From assembly GCA_965223215.1 (NCBI GenBank), contig CBDCVZ010000010.1:372001-436000 (forward strand): a stretch of 64,000 nucleotides of DNA, in the 5' to 3' direction. Numbering within the stretch: position 1 is the stretch's first letter; every line of letters begins with the position of its first letter. A program made the translations under genes and the position numbers. This DNA comes from JABDMH01 sp965223215 (lineage in GTDB: Bacteria; Bacteroidota; Bacteroidia; Chitinophagales; Saprospiraceae). Shown one piece after another: positions 28,313 through 38,630 of this stretch. A model generated the notes under the pieces. The model made no database searches. It was not told the DNA's origin and saw nothing but the letters and a program-made list of their open reading frames with translations.

Positions 28313-29545
28313 CTAAAACCGTTCCCGGGCATACCGACTCAAGAATCGCAATCCAAAGGAGGTGCCAACATCGCGATTGACAATCCATTTTTTACCTTTT
28401 CGATTTCTCACCCTTGTGTTTAAATAGGCACCTGCTAAATTTGGATCGGGATGATCTTCGGCGAATTGATTTTTGACCAGCCAATGTGCACACAAATCAA
28501 TCCTCTCTTGATAATTTTCATCCATGCCATACTTCAACAGATCCATCATCAACAGTCCGGTGAAGGCGACTGAAGAACCACAAATAGAACCCTCCTCATA
28601 GCTTCCGTTGAGATAGTTTTTGTAATAAATGGTGCCGCTCTTTTGCTGTGCGATTATATAGCGATCTACCGTCAGCTTGGCAGCTCGGAGATAGCGTTGA
28701 TCACCCGTCAGCTCATATCCCTTGATGAGGCTCTCTGCATACCAGAGATTAAAACGTGGATGAAAGGTCGTTGCATTATAGTGATTCGGCATAAATTGCA
28801 TCCACAAACCAAAGGCATCTTGGCGGTCGACTAAACTGTTGCAAAGTGTAATAAACGCGTCACGATATTTATTACTTCCAGTAAATTGATACATATCAAA
28901 AAACAAATATCCCTCATTATTTGGTCGCGCAACATCGTAGAGGGCCAAGTCCTTTTTATCGGCGTGAAATGGACTGTGCTCCGTGATGGGTGCACCCGTT
29001 TCTTGATCCACAATATCGTAACAGACCCCCTGAGGTAAATCGCACATAAATTCGAGCATCCATGCTCCTGCTCTAGTAGCGACCTCTCCATATATTTTAT
29101 CACCGGTTGCTTTTGATAATTGATACAAGCCTGGTGTGCCATCCGATACTGTGGCGAAAACAATCACTTGCCCGGCATCGTCACCATGGTATGCCCTTAG
29201 CATACCCTTGAGATTTGAATTGTCTTTGATTTCCAGACTGATCCACCAATCCCCAGCTTTCCTGGCGCTGGCTAGATAGTCAGCATTGCCGGTCGTGCGA
29301 TAGGCCTCCACCAAACCGTAAATGACCTGGCCCGTATGCCATGGTTCTTCATAAGGATACCACTTACCTTCCGTCATATTATAGTCGCACCGGCTGATGC
29401 CATTTTCATCGATCAGTGTCTGCTGTGCATGGTTGGCTGCAGCCGTGACCGAGGCAAGTACTTCCGCCTTAGTGACTTCTTGGCCAAGTAAGTCAACTGC
29501 CAGGGAAAAAAGGATGAAAACGATAGGAATCTGGTGATAAATCAT
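28313..29545 (-). CDS. Secreted alpha/alpha-toroid protein, putative glycoside hydrolase
   Basis: A 410-residue protein with a signal peptide (IPIVFILFSLAVDLLGQ). Repeating helical hairpins (EAYRTTGNADYLASARKAGDWW; ITLCNSLVDRQDAFGLW; GYELTGDQRYLRAAKLTVDRY) mark an (alpha/alpha)6 barrel as in GH88/GH105 or epimerase-type enzymes. I cannot place it in one CAZy family with certainty. Its ATG overlaps the stop of the GH20-like gene in an ATGA, and with GH28 further upstream the operon looks made for degrading a uronic-acid or pectin-like glycan. Confidence 0.6.
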   Translation of the reverse strand: MIYHQIPIVFILFSLAVDLLGQEVTKAEVLASVTAAANHAQQTLIDENGISRCDYNMTEGKWYPYEEPWHTGQVIYGLVEAYRTTGNADYLASARKAGDWWISLEIKDNSNLKGMLRAYHGDDAGQVIVFATVSDGTPGLYQLSKATGDKIYGEVATRAGAWMLEFMCDLPQGVCYDIVDQETGAPITEHSPFHADKKDLALYDVARPNNEGYLFFDMYQFTGSNKYRDAFITLCNSLVDRQDAFGLWMQFMPNHYNATTFHPRFNLWYAESLIKGYELTGDQRYLRAAKLTVDRYIIAQQKSGTIYYKNYLNGSYEEGSICGSSVAFTGLLMMDLLKYGMDENYQERIDLCAHWLVKNQFAEDHPDPNLAGAYLNTRVRNRKGKKWIVNRDVGTSFGLRFLSRYARERF

Positions 29546-32049
29546 TTCAAATAATATTTGTACTTGTTCTGCGTCATGGTTTCATCCAATACCCGAAAGG
29601 AGTATGACCAATCGCATGGCTGTTCACAAATGGACTTAATTAGGAAAAAATTCCTGCCTTTTTTAAGCTCAATTTCCAGCAGCTCTTCTGACCTGGCAGG
29701 TGCTTGATGGATTAAGGCATTGTCTAAAAATAATTGTGTGTCGGATCCGGTGGATAGATGGACCCTGATGGGCCTGGCTTTATCAGCTTCAATACTTGAA
29801 CTTGCGTAGGCTACTGCTGGAAGTGTGCTGTCAGACGGTTCATAAAAATCAGCAAAATCCAGCAGCCCAGGACGGTTCGAAATTATTTTATTCCAACCCT
29901 GATCTTTTCCGTATTGATTTCTAAAAAAATCAATGGCATTGGGTCGAATATTTTTTTCGCCGACATCCTGAGCAAAATAGTCATGGTCAAGACCATGCAG
30001 GGCAGTAAATGGACCGGCACCCAACCAATATTGGATGCTGTTATGCGAGTCTGCTATAAAAGAGCTGGATGTCTTAAGGTCTTTCATCTGCGACTTGGTC
30101 ACGGTTGTGTTACAAAGTTGCTTTCCAATTTTGCTAAATATCGCTGTTCTTCGATCGTACAGCTCAAATGCTTCAGCCAGCCAATAGTCCCTGTTCTCGA
30201 TCCGCCAATATTTGATAAAGCGTGTTTTCATGACTTGCCATTGGTCAGCGATTTCTTGTAGCTTTTGACAAGCCGAGGCAGAAGCATTTTCATTTGAGAG
30301 TTGTATTAGTGTTTCTGCAGATGTTAGGTTCAGCAATAGCTCCTCCACCTTAAAGACCCAAATAAGTGGTTCAAGGAGGTCATGATCGATCGCTGAATTT
30401 TCTATGTGGAATTGATACTCTTTCAGGGAGTTCAGGAGTGGATTCAGCCGGTATTTAATCTCCGCAAAGCCGGTGGTATCTATGCGTTCCTTGGCCACAC
30501 CAGCACTGCCATAATTCATCTCCAATAAATAATTATTAAGTCGATCGAGCCGTGGAATGGACTGTACCTCAGACAATTGATGCAAAATTTCACTAAAGAT
30601 CTGACTACTGTCCTGAAAATGTATCGCATGGTAGTGCATATCGAAATTGGAATGGGCGTTCGAATCTGCGTTCCAGGCTAGTGCTGCACCATAAGCAACT
30701 CCGTACCAATCTGTATTAAAGAAATGCCTGCCACCATCGTCCCACACGGTGCACATCGTGCCGAGAGAGCTATGTGCAAAGGCGGATGCGGTAAATCTTT
30801 TAATATTTTGATGCGCTTGGTAAAGGTCTGGCCAAAGGCGGTAGGAATTAACCACACCCGTACAGGCTACTACCTCTAGACCGGCTTTGCGAAATGGTTT
30901 TATCAAGGCATCAAAATCCGTGTGGGCATCGTAGTTCCAAGTGAAAACAACGGTTTCCGGGGGAAGTTTTCCGATCACTTCAGGATGCTTCAATAACATA
31001 TCACCCCACATCCCTGGTGTTTTACCAATGGCATCCACATGCTCTAATAGGGGTAAAATATGCTGCTGAAATATCGAGCCTTGTCCGATCTCGGTGGCCA
31101 GGGGTTTTAAATATCCACGAGCAAGGTCATAGGCCTCGTCGCAGTTGATATTGAAAATCGGATGGGCTGTGGTCGGTGCAATCTCATCGTACACATCGCT
31201 GAGAAAATTAAGAGCAGTCGAATCACCTGGTTTTAACATTCTGTCTCCAACACCTAGCAATCGATATTCAGGATGACGCAGAATGTTTCGAAAATGACCC
31301 AACGATTGAAAACTACCCATCAACTCAATGTTGTATTTTGAAGCATAGTCTTGCAGTTCGATCAGCTCGGTGATGGTCAGAGCATCTTTGGGGGCAAAGG
31401 CATGATGCTTCGAAGTTTTTAAGACGTGTTCGATATAGAAGCTAAAGACATTTACTTTGTATCGTGCCAACCGTCGAATTTGAGATTTCATGTACTTCAA
31501 ATGTGGCAACGGACCGCGACTGATATCATCCATCACCCCCCGGAAAGAGAAAGACGGATAATCAATGATGGTGGCCGCAGGAATGCTGCGGTAAATAGAT
31601 CCCGATCCAAAAAATAATTGTTCCAGGGACTGACACATATACAAGAAGCCAGCTGGATCTTCGGCACGGGCCAATATTTCATCTTGTGATATTTTCAACC
31701 AATAGCCTTCGGCGGGAAGGGCATAGGTGCCCGTGATATTTTCGGCATGGACGCTGCCCTGCCTACGAATGATTAGCGAGTAGGAAGGTTGTGCCTTGAG
31801 GGTAGTCTCTGTTGACTTTAGGTGGCAGAGCTCAAGCGCCCGTTTGACAATTTCCAAGCCATTGTCTGCCACCGCATCTTGGATCACTTTTTCAGAAAAA
31901 GAGACTTCATAAACATCTGATGCAAGGCACTTAAAATATCCATCACTGACAACAACCGTTTGAGGTGTGGGAATAATGGAGATGGTTTGACAGATGCCAC
32001 TTGCACAATTAATGATGAAGAGGCTAACTAGGTTAATCCAGGTATTCAT
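29542..32049 (-). CDS. GH20-like beta-N-acetylhexosaminidase-family protein
   Basis: An 835-residue secreted protein. Residues 1-150 carry a signal peptide and a GH20b-like N-terminal domain (IIPTPQTVVVSDGYFKC, EGYWLKISQDEILARAED). The TIM barrel begins FSFRGVMDDISRGPLPHLKYM and contains ARYKVNVFSFYIEHV, GSFQSLGHFRNIL and FNINCDEAYDLARG. The last corresponds to the catalytic Asp-Glu strand (normally H-x-G-G-D-E), here N-C-D-E. A long C-terminal helical and beta region follows (from about 520). It overlaps the GH28 gene by 17 bp and the next gene by 4 bp. Likely an exo-acting hexosaminidase or a related activity; the motif change leaves the substrate open. Confidence 0.75.
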   Translation of the reverse strand: MNTWINLVSLFIINCASGICQTISIIPTPQTVVVSDGYFKCLASDVYEVSFSEKVIQDAVADNGLEIVKRALELCHLKSTETTLKAQPSYSLIIRRQGSVHAENITGTYALPAEGYWLKISQDEILARAEDPAGFLYMCQSLEQLFFGSGSIYRSIPAATIIDYPSFSFRGVMDDISRGPLPHLKYMKSQIRRLARYKVNVFSFYIEHVLKTSKHHAFAPKDALTITELIELQDYASKYNIELMGSFQSLGHFRNILRHPEYRLLGVGDRMLKPGDSTALNFLSDVYDEIAPTTAHPIFNINCDEAYDLARGYLKPLATEIGQGSIFQQHILPLLEHVDAIGKTPGMWGDMLLKHPEVIGKLPPETVVFTWNYDAHTDFDALIKPFRKAGLEVVACTGVVNSYRLWPDLYQAHQNIKRFTASAFAHSSLGTMCTVWDDGGRHFFNTDWYGVAYGAALAWNADSNAHSNFDMHYHAIHFQDSSQIFSEILHQLSEVQSIPRLDRLNNYLLEMNYGSAGVAKERIDTTGFAEIKYRLNPLLNSLKEYQFHIENSAIDHDLLEPLIWVFKVEELLLNLTSAETLIQLSNENASASACQKLQEIADQWQVMKTRFIKYWRIENRDYWLAEAFELYDRRTAIFSKIGKQLCNTTVTKSQMKDLKTSSSFIADSHNSIQYWLGAGPFTALHGLDHDYFAQDVGEKNIRPNAIDFFRNQYGKDQGWNKIISNRPGLLDFADFYEPSDSTLPAVAYASSSIEADKARPIRVHLSTGSDTQLFLDNALIHQAPARSEELLEIELKKGRNFFLIKSICEQPCDWSYSFRVLDETMTQNKYKYYLK

Positions 32050-33496
32050 CTAACTCAATGGTTTTTCCATTTACTACTACTTCTTCAAATAATATGTCTC
32101 GAGCATGATCCACCTGAATGACCTGATTCGCTGATGTTATGTCTAAATCCTTAAGAAAGATCCTTTTTAGTGGCGCGTCGGGTACACCCGCCAATTTAAT
32201 TGCAGTCTTTCCCGCATAGGCACAATTTATTTTTTCGGCATAAAAATCAGAAAATGAAGTCGGAAAATGATTGCCGCGATAGCCGTGGTAGTCCATGCGG
32301 AAAATAAACAGCGCCTCTGTGAGACTGTCTGCCTCAATATTTCTAAAAAATATCTTTTGGACTGAACCTCCTCGATCCAGATTGGTCTTGAAATTAAGGC
32401 CATGTCGACCTCGCATCAGCCGACAATTTTCCACATAGACATTTTCGACTCCGCCCGACATCTCAGAGCCAATGGCAAAGGAATTAACCCCAGAATTCAG
32501 GGTGCAGTTTCTGATCACAATATTCTTGGCTGGCATCCGCTCCCACGCATCTTGATCTCGTCCGGCCTTAATAGCTATGGCATCATCATGTGTTTCAATA
32601 TAGCAATCTTCAATCAAGACATCTTCACATCCGTCGGGATCAATGCCATCATCGTTTAAGTAACCGCCAAATACCTGAACGTTAGAAATTTTAATGTTCT
32701 TCGAGAAAACCGGGTGAATGGTCCAAAAGGCGGCATTGCGAAAAATCAAATCCTCGATCAAAATATTTTTGCATTCATACCATTCGACCAGGGTCGGTCG
32801 CAGATAATGCATTCGCCCATCACCAAAACCATCATCTTCTCCGTCTTGATCGCGGTCCAAATATCCGTTGCCAAATATGCGCTGATCCTCAGGCACAAGG
32901 TCGTTGCCCATTTGCCTGAGCAAATCTTTGTCCTTCCTCTGTTTTTTTCGCCACTCGATCGACCAGGTTTTTCCCTGACCGTCAATTTCACCGCTTCCAG
33001 TCAAGGCGATGTTCTCAGCCTGGTAGGCATAAATCATAGGTGAAAAGTTCCAACACACGGTACCTTCCCATCGTACCTTGACCAAGGGTAGATAGTCTTC
33101 GTATTGATCCGAAAAGATCAACTTTGCTCCAGCATCGAGATGCAAGTGGACGTTTGATCGCAAATGAATCGGCCCTTTCATGAAGTATGATCCTGCCTGG
33201 ATTGCTACTGTACCTCCTCCCATTTGATGACAACTATCGATGGCACTTTGGATAGATGCCCTCATATCTTCATTGGTTGAAGTGCCGCTCTGTCGTGGAG
33301 GTACAAGAACCGATATTTTTGCTGCCGGAAATACCGGCTCTTTTATTCTCTCGGTTATGAACCGGACGGAGTCCCATCGTGTGGTACTAAATTCCCGAGC
33401 CACCTCTGGGGTGAACTTCGAACGGTCTTGGATTTGGGACTGGCAGCAAATTAATAGGGGAACCAATAAAAAGAAAAGACGAAGCAGGGATCGCAT
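32033..33496 (-). CDS. Glycoside hydrolase family 28 (polygalacturonase-like) lipoprotein
   Basis: A 487-residue right-handed beta-helix enzyme with a lipoprotein leader (RLFFLLVPLLICCQS). GH28 landmarks are visible: GGGTVAIQAGSYFMKGPIHLRSNVHLHLD-like opening strands (in shorter form GAGKLIF-type), NDDGIDPDGCEDVLIEDC (first catalytic Asp), DDAIAIKAGRD (Asp pair), GSEMSGG in place of the usual G-H-G, and GRHGLNFKTN (Arg/Lys subsite). It would cleave galacturonan or a related polymer. It is first in the operon with the GH20-like and toroid proteins. Confidence 0.85.
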   Translation of the reverse strand: MRSLLRLFFLLVPLLICCQSQIQDRSKFTPEVAREFSTTRWDSVRFITERIKEPVFPAAKISVLVPPRQSGTSTNEDMRASIQSAIDSCHQMGGGTVAIQAGSYFMKGPIHLRSNVHLHLDAGAKLIFSDQYEDYLPLVKVRWEGTVCWNFSPMIYAYQAENIALTGSGEIDGQGKTWSIEWRKKQRKDKDLLRQMGNDLVPEDQRIFGNGYLDRDQDGEDDGFGDGRMHYLRPTLVEWYECKNILIEDLIFRNAAFWTIHPVFSKNIKISNVQVFGGYLNDDGIDPDGCEDVLIEDCYIETHDDAIAIKAGRDQDAWERMPAKNIVIRNCTLNSGVNSFAIGSEMSGGVENVYVENCRLMRGRHGLNFKTNLDRGGSVQKIFFRNIEADSLTEALFIFRMDYHGYRGNHFPTSFSDFYAEKINCAYAGKTAIKLAGVPDAPLKRIFLKDLDITSANQVIQVDHARDILFEEVVVNGKTIELDEYLD

Positions 33497-33857
33497 GATC
33501 GAAAAATAGACTTTTGCCGAATTGAATCAAAATGATGGCTGCCATTTACGATTTAGAGCTAGCAAGATGGACCCAGGTGGCCACTGAGCTAATCGCCCAC
33601 CATGCTAAATCATTTTGAGTTTTTGAATGCTTAGAAGACTTCACCAAGGTTTATCAACCCACGGCAAGTTTCAGTCGCTGCAGGTTAGCAAACTTGTGCG
33701 CGTAGATCCACCGGCATGGATGGCCAATTTGACTGAATGAAGACATCATGACGAGATGTACTGGTCTGGTAGCAGCAGATCCTGGTGGTCTGGCGATTCA
33801 ATAGTAGGATCTTGCTCGCATCGCTCAATTTTCCGATATTGCCCTGACACGCTAAAA
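33497..33857. other. Divergent intergenic region between GH28 operon and TonB receptor
   Basis: A 361-bp gap between divergent genes that presumably holds both promoters. An in-frame upstream extension of the TonB receptor (from 33756) is open but gives no signal peptide, so I treat it as non-coding. I saw no convincing TAnnTTTG box, repeat or RNA gene. Confidence 0.4.
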
Positions 33858-36851
33858 ATGTCGCTCAAACTACTGCCTTTCCTGCCTTTAATGCTCTGTC
33901 TTGAGTTAACTGCTCAAACAGGAACACTATATGGTACCATTACGGATGGAGGGTTATCTGAGCCTTTGCCCTTTGCCAATGTATTTATCGAAAATGCCAA
34001 TTTGGGTGCTACCACTGATTTGGATGGCATTTATCGCATAGTGGGCGTTCCTGAAGGAACCCTGATGGTATCGTTTTCGTACCTGGGATATCAGACGATA
34101 GAGCAGGAGGTCGTAATTATCGCTGGAGAAGAAACCGAAGTGAACATCACCCTCTCGACCGATGGGGTGACGATGGATGAAGTGGTGGTGAGGGGTCAGG
34201 CTACCGGGCAAAGGGCCGCCATCAACAAACAAATAAATTCCAACACGATCGTAAATGTGATATCGCAGGAAAAGCTGCAGGAGCTGCCGGATCAAAATGC
34301 GGCCGAGGCCGTTGGTCGATTGGCTGGGGTTTCGGTATATCGGGATGGGGGTGAAGGCCAACGCATCTCGGTTCGCGGGATTTCTCCGCGATTTAACGCG
34401 ATCACCATTAATGGCGAACGACTTCCATCCACTGAAGATTCTGAACGCTCGGTAGATCTCAGCATGATTTCTCCTGATATGTTGGCTGGCATCGAACTTT
34501 TTAAGGCCATCACTCCCGACATGGATGGCGATGCGGTGGGAGGTACGGTAAATTTTACGGTGGCCAAGGCGGGTGAAGGGAAAAAAATCAATGGCCGGCT
34601 CCTATCAGGCTATAATGATTTACGCCAGGACTATGGTCAATTTAGGGGAAATATAAGTGCCAGTAATAGATATTTTGGCAATAAGCTCGGGCTCATCTTA
34701 ACCGGGAATTATCAGCTTGCAAACCGCAGTGATGAATCGATTTTTACGGATTACATTTTTGAGGGCAGGGATCAGAATGATGATCCGGTATTAACCATCG
34801 AAAATCAAAACCTTTCTGATCGTCAGGAGACGCGCTCCCGTTATGGGGGTAGTCTCACCCTGGACTACGAGTGGAATAAAAATCATTCAATACTTTTCAA
34901 TTCAAGCTTAGGCAAGACCGATCGCGATGAGCTGCGTTTTCGCCGAAGGTATCGGATTGGTAACAACTATCAGGAATTTGACGTTAGAGAACGCACGCGA
35001 AAAATTACCTTAATTAGTAACAATATATCTGGTGAGCACCACCTGGGCAAATTTGATGTCAACTGGCGAACTTCCTTTTCGCAATCCGACCAAAAAACAC
35101 CGATGCAATTGCGTGGCCGTTTTCGCGAAATAGCCGCCATTGGATCGGCCATCTCCAATCCCAATAATATTGCCGAATTGCCGGGTGCCTTTAAGCATAA
35201 CTTGAGCAAAACCATTCTTTACGATTCGCGCTTTAGTTCCACCCTGGTCAAAGAACAACGGTGGACTGGTCAGTTGGATTTGAAATATAATTTTAATATA
35301 AATAATTCAATCACTGGTTTTTTCAAAGTAGGAGGAAAATACCGCACTGTGGATCGGGAGCGAGATGCCGAAGGTACCGTGAAGGCACCTTATCTCAGGG
35401 GGCAAAATCCTGCCTTTGATGAACCCGAATTATTTCTCGTTGCCGATAATGGAGAAATTCTCCTCGCTAATTTTCTTGGAGATTATACCAATCCCAATTT
35501 TTATGGAGGAGACTATGATCTATTACCAGGTACACCTACCATTCGAGAGGGTTTTAGCACGACCGTTGAGTCAGTTGATATCAATGCTTACAATGGATTT
35601 TATGGCACCAATTACAGCATTGGTGATGAAATATTTTATGAAGGGCACATTGACATAAATAAAATAAGAGCCTTTTACAATAGATATTATCGCGAATATT
35701 TTGATGACATATTTATTAATTCTGGTGACTACAATGGTGGGGAAAGTATCTTGGCCACCTATCTCATGGGGCAACTCAATCTAGGGCCTAAATTGACGCT
35801 CATTGCTGGTACTCGGTGGGAGGAGACCGATCAGTCTTACACTAGTTTCATCGTAACGGGTTCTCCAGAGGAGGATGATAGGGATAACAATCCCTTGCAG
35901 GGAGATATTCGATCTCGGACTGCGGGTCGCAGTTATCGAGAGTGGTTACCTATGGCACACTTAAAATACAAGCCAAGCGAATGGTTGGATATTCGCGGGG
36001 CTGTTACCAAGACTTTAGCTCGGCCTAATTTTTTCAATATTGTACCCTGGGAATATTATAATCCTTCGGAGCAAGCAGCTCAATTTGGAGATCCTAATCT
36101 GCTGCATACAACTGCCTGGAACTATGATTTGTTTCTTTCCTTCTACAATAAATTTGGTTTGTTCACCATCGGTGGATTCTATAAGGAGTTGAACAACATT
36201 GATTACATCACTGGAATTATCGAGACTGAAGAAGAGAGTGTGTATAAAGGATGGAGAATCACGGAGCCAAGAAACCTGCAGGCGAATTCAACCGTGAGGG
36301 GTGTAGAATTTGACCTACAGACGAATCTGAGTAGTCTGGACAATTTCTTGCGTGGTTTGATTTTTTCAGCGAACCTGACCCTCTCTAAATCGGAGACCTT
36401 TTACCCATTGTTTAGCGTGATGACAGAATTTGTGGGCCCTCCCACATTCTTTGAAACGACCATTATTGATACGGTTAGGGCAGGCAGTATTGTGGGGCAG
36501 GCCAACTTGCTGGCCAACTTGAGTTTAGGCTATGAAACGGGCGGTTTTTCTGGAAGGGTATCTATGATTTATCAAGGAGATGCTTTGTCACCGGGCAATC
36601 CTGGCATTGGCAGTTCCCAATCTGGGGTAGGAACGGTTGCGGAGTTGGATTATTTCGATGAAGGCAGTGTGAGGGTGGATGTGGCGCTGAAACAGAGGAT
36701 TGATAAGGGTGGACGTTGGACTGTGGTGTTGAATCTCAACAATCTGCTCAACACTCCTGAACGTGCCTTTTTGGGTGTCGCTGATCGCCTCAAAGAAGAG
36801 CAATTTTACGGAATGACTGCTGATTTGGGCATAGCCTTTAAAATCCGGTAG
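33858..36851 (+). CDS. TonB-dependent receptor with carboxypeptidase-like N-terminal domain
   Basis: A 997-residue outer-membrane receptor. The ATG at 33858 yields a good signal peptide (MSLKLLPFLPLMLCLELTAQ). Then follow a carboxypeptidase-regulatory-like domain (LYGTITDGGLSEPLPFANVF), the plug (ELPDQNAAEAVGRLAGVSVY, RISVRGISPRFNAITINGE, DMLAGIELFKAITPDMDGDA) and a barrel ending GITADLGIAFKIR-like (here GMTADLGIAFKIR). The plug matches the TIGR01782-type receptors rather than SusC, so no SusD is needed. It lies divergent from the GH operon and 45 bp upstream of a secreted beta-helix protein, suggesting oligosaccharide uptake. Confidence 0.92.
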   Translation: MSLKLLPFLPLMLCLELTAQTGTLYGTITDGGLSEPLPFANVFIENANLGATTDLDGIYRIVGVPEGTLMVSFSYLGYQTIEQEVVIIAGEETEVNITLSTDGVTMDEVVVRGQATGQRAAINKQINSNTIVNVISQEKLQELPDQNAAEAVGRLAGVSVYRDGGEGQRISVRGISPRFNAITINGERLPSTEDSERSVDLSMISPDMLAGIELFKAITPDMDGDAVGGTVNFTVAKAGEGKKINGRLLSGYNDLRQDYGQFRGNISASNRYFGNKLGLILTGNYQLANRSDESIFTDYIFEGRDQNDDPVLTIENQNLSDRQETRSRYGGSLTLDYEWNKNHSILFNSSLGKTDRDELRFRRRYRIGNNYQEFDVRERTRKITLISNNISGEHHLGKFDVNWRTSFSQSDQKTPMQLRGRFREIAAIGSAISNPNNIAELPGAFKHNLSKTILYDSRFSSTLVKEQRWTGQLDLKYNFNINNSITGFFKVGGKYRTVDRERDAEGTVKAPYLRGQNPAFDEPELFLVADNGEILLANFLGDYTNPNFYGGDYDLLPGTPTIREGFSTTVESVDINAYNGFYGTNYSIGDEIFYEGHIDINKIRAFYNRYYREYFDDIFINSGDYNGGESILATYLMGQLNLGPKLTLIAGTRWEETDQSYTSFIVTGSPEEDDRDNNPLQGDIRSRTAGRSYREWLPMAHLKYKPSEWLDIRGAVTKTLARPNFFNIVPWEYYNPSEQAAQFGDPNLLHTTAWNYDLFLSFYNKFGLFTIGGFYKELNNIDYITGIIETEEESVYKGWRITEPRNLQANSTVRGVEFDLQTNLSSLDNFLRGLIFSANLTLSKSETFYPLFSVMTEFVGPPTFFETTIIDTVRAGSIVGQANLLANLSLGYETGGFSGRVSMIYQGDALSPGNPGIGSSQSGVGTVAELDYFDEGSVRVDVALKQRIDKGGRWTVVLNLNNLLNTPERAFLGVADRLKEEQFYGMTADLGIAFKIR

Positions 36852-36896
36852 AAATAGTTAATTTTATGATAACATGAAAAATTGAAATCTAATACT

Positions 36897-38435
36897 ATGA
36901 AGAGAATACTTACTTTGTTTTTTTGTGCATCCATCGTGTCTTTCGCTGCGGCACAGGATGAAATGATCATAGAAGCTGGCGAGCCTGGAATACTTGAACA
37001 GACGATCCTGGGGGATACTTTACCAACGGGTGAGCGGGCAAATCCGAATCGAACCTATGTCTTGAGACGTGGTACACCGTATGTTCTTGCGCAAGCCCTG
37101 AGCTTTTCTGGATTCGATTTGAAAATCGCAGCTGAGGAAGGTGAAGGTGCTCGACCACTGATCGTTTTTGGACCAGGCGACGGTGGTGATGGATTAAGCC
37201 AAGTTGTGGTGATAGGTAGTGACGCTAGTCTTTACATGAAAGGCATCCATCTCACGGCACGTGATCTTTTGGGTAATGTAGCGCAGCGTGCGCTGCGAGC
37301 AAATGGCGACGGAGACAAGATCACCATTGATCAATGTGTGGTGACCGATGTCGGTCAATCGATTATCCGCATGAACTCAGATAGTCAAACAGTAGTCTTT
37401 AAGAACTCAATTTTTAATAGAATCGGTCAGCCTGAGAATCCCAACAACGGTCGCTTGATCGACACTCGGGGCAACTATGTGGACACTGCCTGGGTGGAAA
37501 ATTGTGTGGTGTATGCCACCACCTCTCGTTATTATAGACCTGATGACGGCAAGGCCAACGTGATAAATTTTAATCAGAATACATTCTGGGGATCGGGTCA
37601 ATGGGGTTTTACTTTTGGAGAAGCCAATGAACTCAGTATCACCAATAACGTCATTGCCGAGTCCGTTTTTCTGGGACAAACGGACAGCATGCCTCGCTAT
37701 GTCATTACCATGGACACTTTTATCAGTGGAACACATAACGTAAATGTTAGCTACAACAACATTTTTACCAGCACAGCATTTGAGGATGCCCTGCCGGCAG
37801 ATCGCTTAGGTGATTCGCTATACTCGGTGCGAAACTCCATGTTTGGACCACAAATTGCCAATGCGATCATGGAAAGTGCATCAGCGACCACCAATATTTC
37901 TGAAGAGCTGGCCTTTGCGGATGCTCCTAACATTCCGACTCAATTCATGGAGGCGGATGCTGCGGATACTAGTACTTCTTCTAGAATTGTCGAGGAAGCA
38001 GGTTCGTGGGACTTTTCTGATTTGACACCAAATGATGTTTATTCAGCATTAGGAACAGCTGGCGATCGATACAGTGATTATCATGACTTTAGTTATCCTG
38101 AGACCGCACAATCCGCCACTGCAGGATCAGAAGGGCAGAAGCTAGGTGCCGACCTGACTAATCTTGGTACGGATGTAAAAGAGGACTTCTTTGTCTCCGA
38201 AAACATACTTTACTATCCCAATCCTGTGCAGGAGGAGCTCTTTATTCAAAACTTGGATAAAGCTAAATTACGCGCTGTCCACCTCTACAATGTGGTGGGA
38301 CATCGAATTAGATTTCAACCCGTGAATGGCATCAATGTGCGACTGCAGCTGGGTGACTTGCCGCAGGGTACTTATATATTGACCATCGAGGATGCTAACA
38401 ATAAGGTTAGCTCACGTAAGATTGTCAAGCATTGA
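36897..38435 (+). CDS. Secreted parallel beta-helix protein with T9SS C-terminal sorting domain
   Basis: A 512-residue protein. The ATG at 36897 gives a signal peptide (MKRILTLFFCASIVSFAAAQ). The middle is a right-handed beta-helix (LYMKGIHLTARDLLG, ITIDQCVVTDVGQSIIRMN, VVFKNSIFNRIGQPENP, LSITNNVIAESVFLG) of the DUF4957/chondroitinase-B-like sort. The last about 75 residues (YYPNPVQEELFIQNL; LPQGTYILTIED; KIVKH) form a type IX secretion sorting domain, so it is exported to the cell surface. No catalytic residues can be assigned. It follows the TonB receptor by 45 bp and is probably co-expressed. Confidence 0.85.
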   Translation: MKRILTLFFCASIVSFAAAQDEMIIEAGEPGILEQTILGDTLPTGERANPNRTYVLRRGTPYVLAQALSFSGFDLKIAAEEGEGARPLIVFGPGDGGDGLSQVVVIGSDASLYMKGIHLTARDLLGNVAQRALRANGDGDKITIDQCVVTDVGQSIIRMNSDSQTVVFKNSIFNRIGQPENPNNGRLIDTRGNYVDTAWVENCVVYATTSRYYRPDDGKANVINFNQNTFWGSGQWGFTFGEANELSITNNVIAESVFLGQTDSMPRYVITMDTFISGTHNVNVSYNNIFTSTAFEDALPADRLGDSLYSVRNSMFGPQIANAIMESASATTNISEELAFADAPNIPTQFMEADAADTSTSSRIVEEAGSWDFSDLTPNDVYSALGTAGDRYSDYHDFSYPETAQSATAGSEGQKLGADLTNLGTDVKEDFFVSENILYYPNPVQEELFIQNLDKAKLRAVHLYNVVGHRIRFQPVNGINVRLQLGDLPQGTYILTIEDANNKVSSRKIVKH

Positions 38436-38472
38436 TCTGATAAGATTTTTAACGTTATAGCCTTAAAAGATG

Positions 38473-38507
38473 CGGTGTGATCCTACCAGGAGCACACCGT
38501 TCTTTTT
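38473..38507 (+). terminator. Rho-independent terminator
   Basis: A strong hairpin: CGGTGTG (38473-38479) pairs with CACACCG (38493-38499), and inside it TCCT pairs with AGGA around a 3-nt loop with one A/G mismatch between the two helices. It is followed by TTCTTTTTT. It lies 37 bp after the beta-helix gene stop and isolates it from rpsU. Confidence 0.85.
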
Positions 38508-38598
38508 TGCCCAGAAGGCTCTCGTCGGAGGAGTCTGAAGACACTGAGGAGCCTTGAAAAAAGGATTCTTAAACGGAATATATGTACTCAAAAAGTCT

Positions 38599-38606
38599 TA
38601 CATTTG
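38599..38606 (+). promoter_or_regulatory. rpsU promoter -7 box
   Basis: TACATTTG matches the Bacteroidota TAnnTTTG -7 consensus exactly and lies 24 bp upstream of the rpsU ATG, giving a leader of under 20 nt. No Shine-Dalgarno precedes the start (aaagtaacgtat), as is common in this phylum. Confidence 0.55.
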
Positions 38607-38630
38607 CGTCCATTTTAGAAAGTAACGTAT

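Noticed and set aside
33756..33857. Upstream extension of the TonB receptor
   Set aside because: It would place 34 unusual residues before a clear signal peptide.
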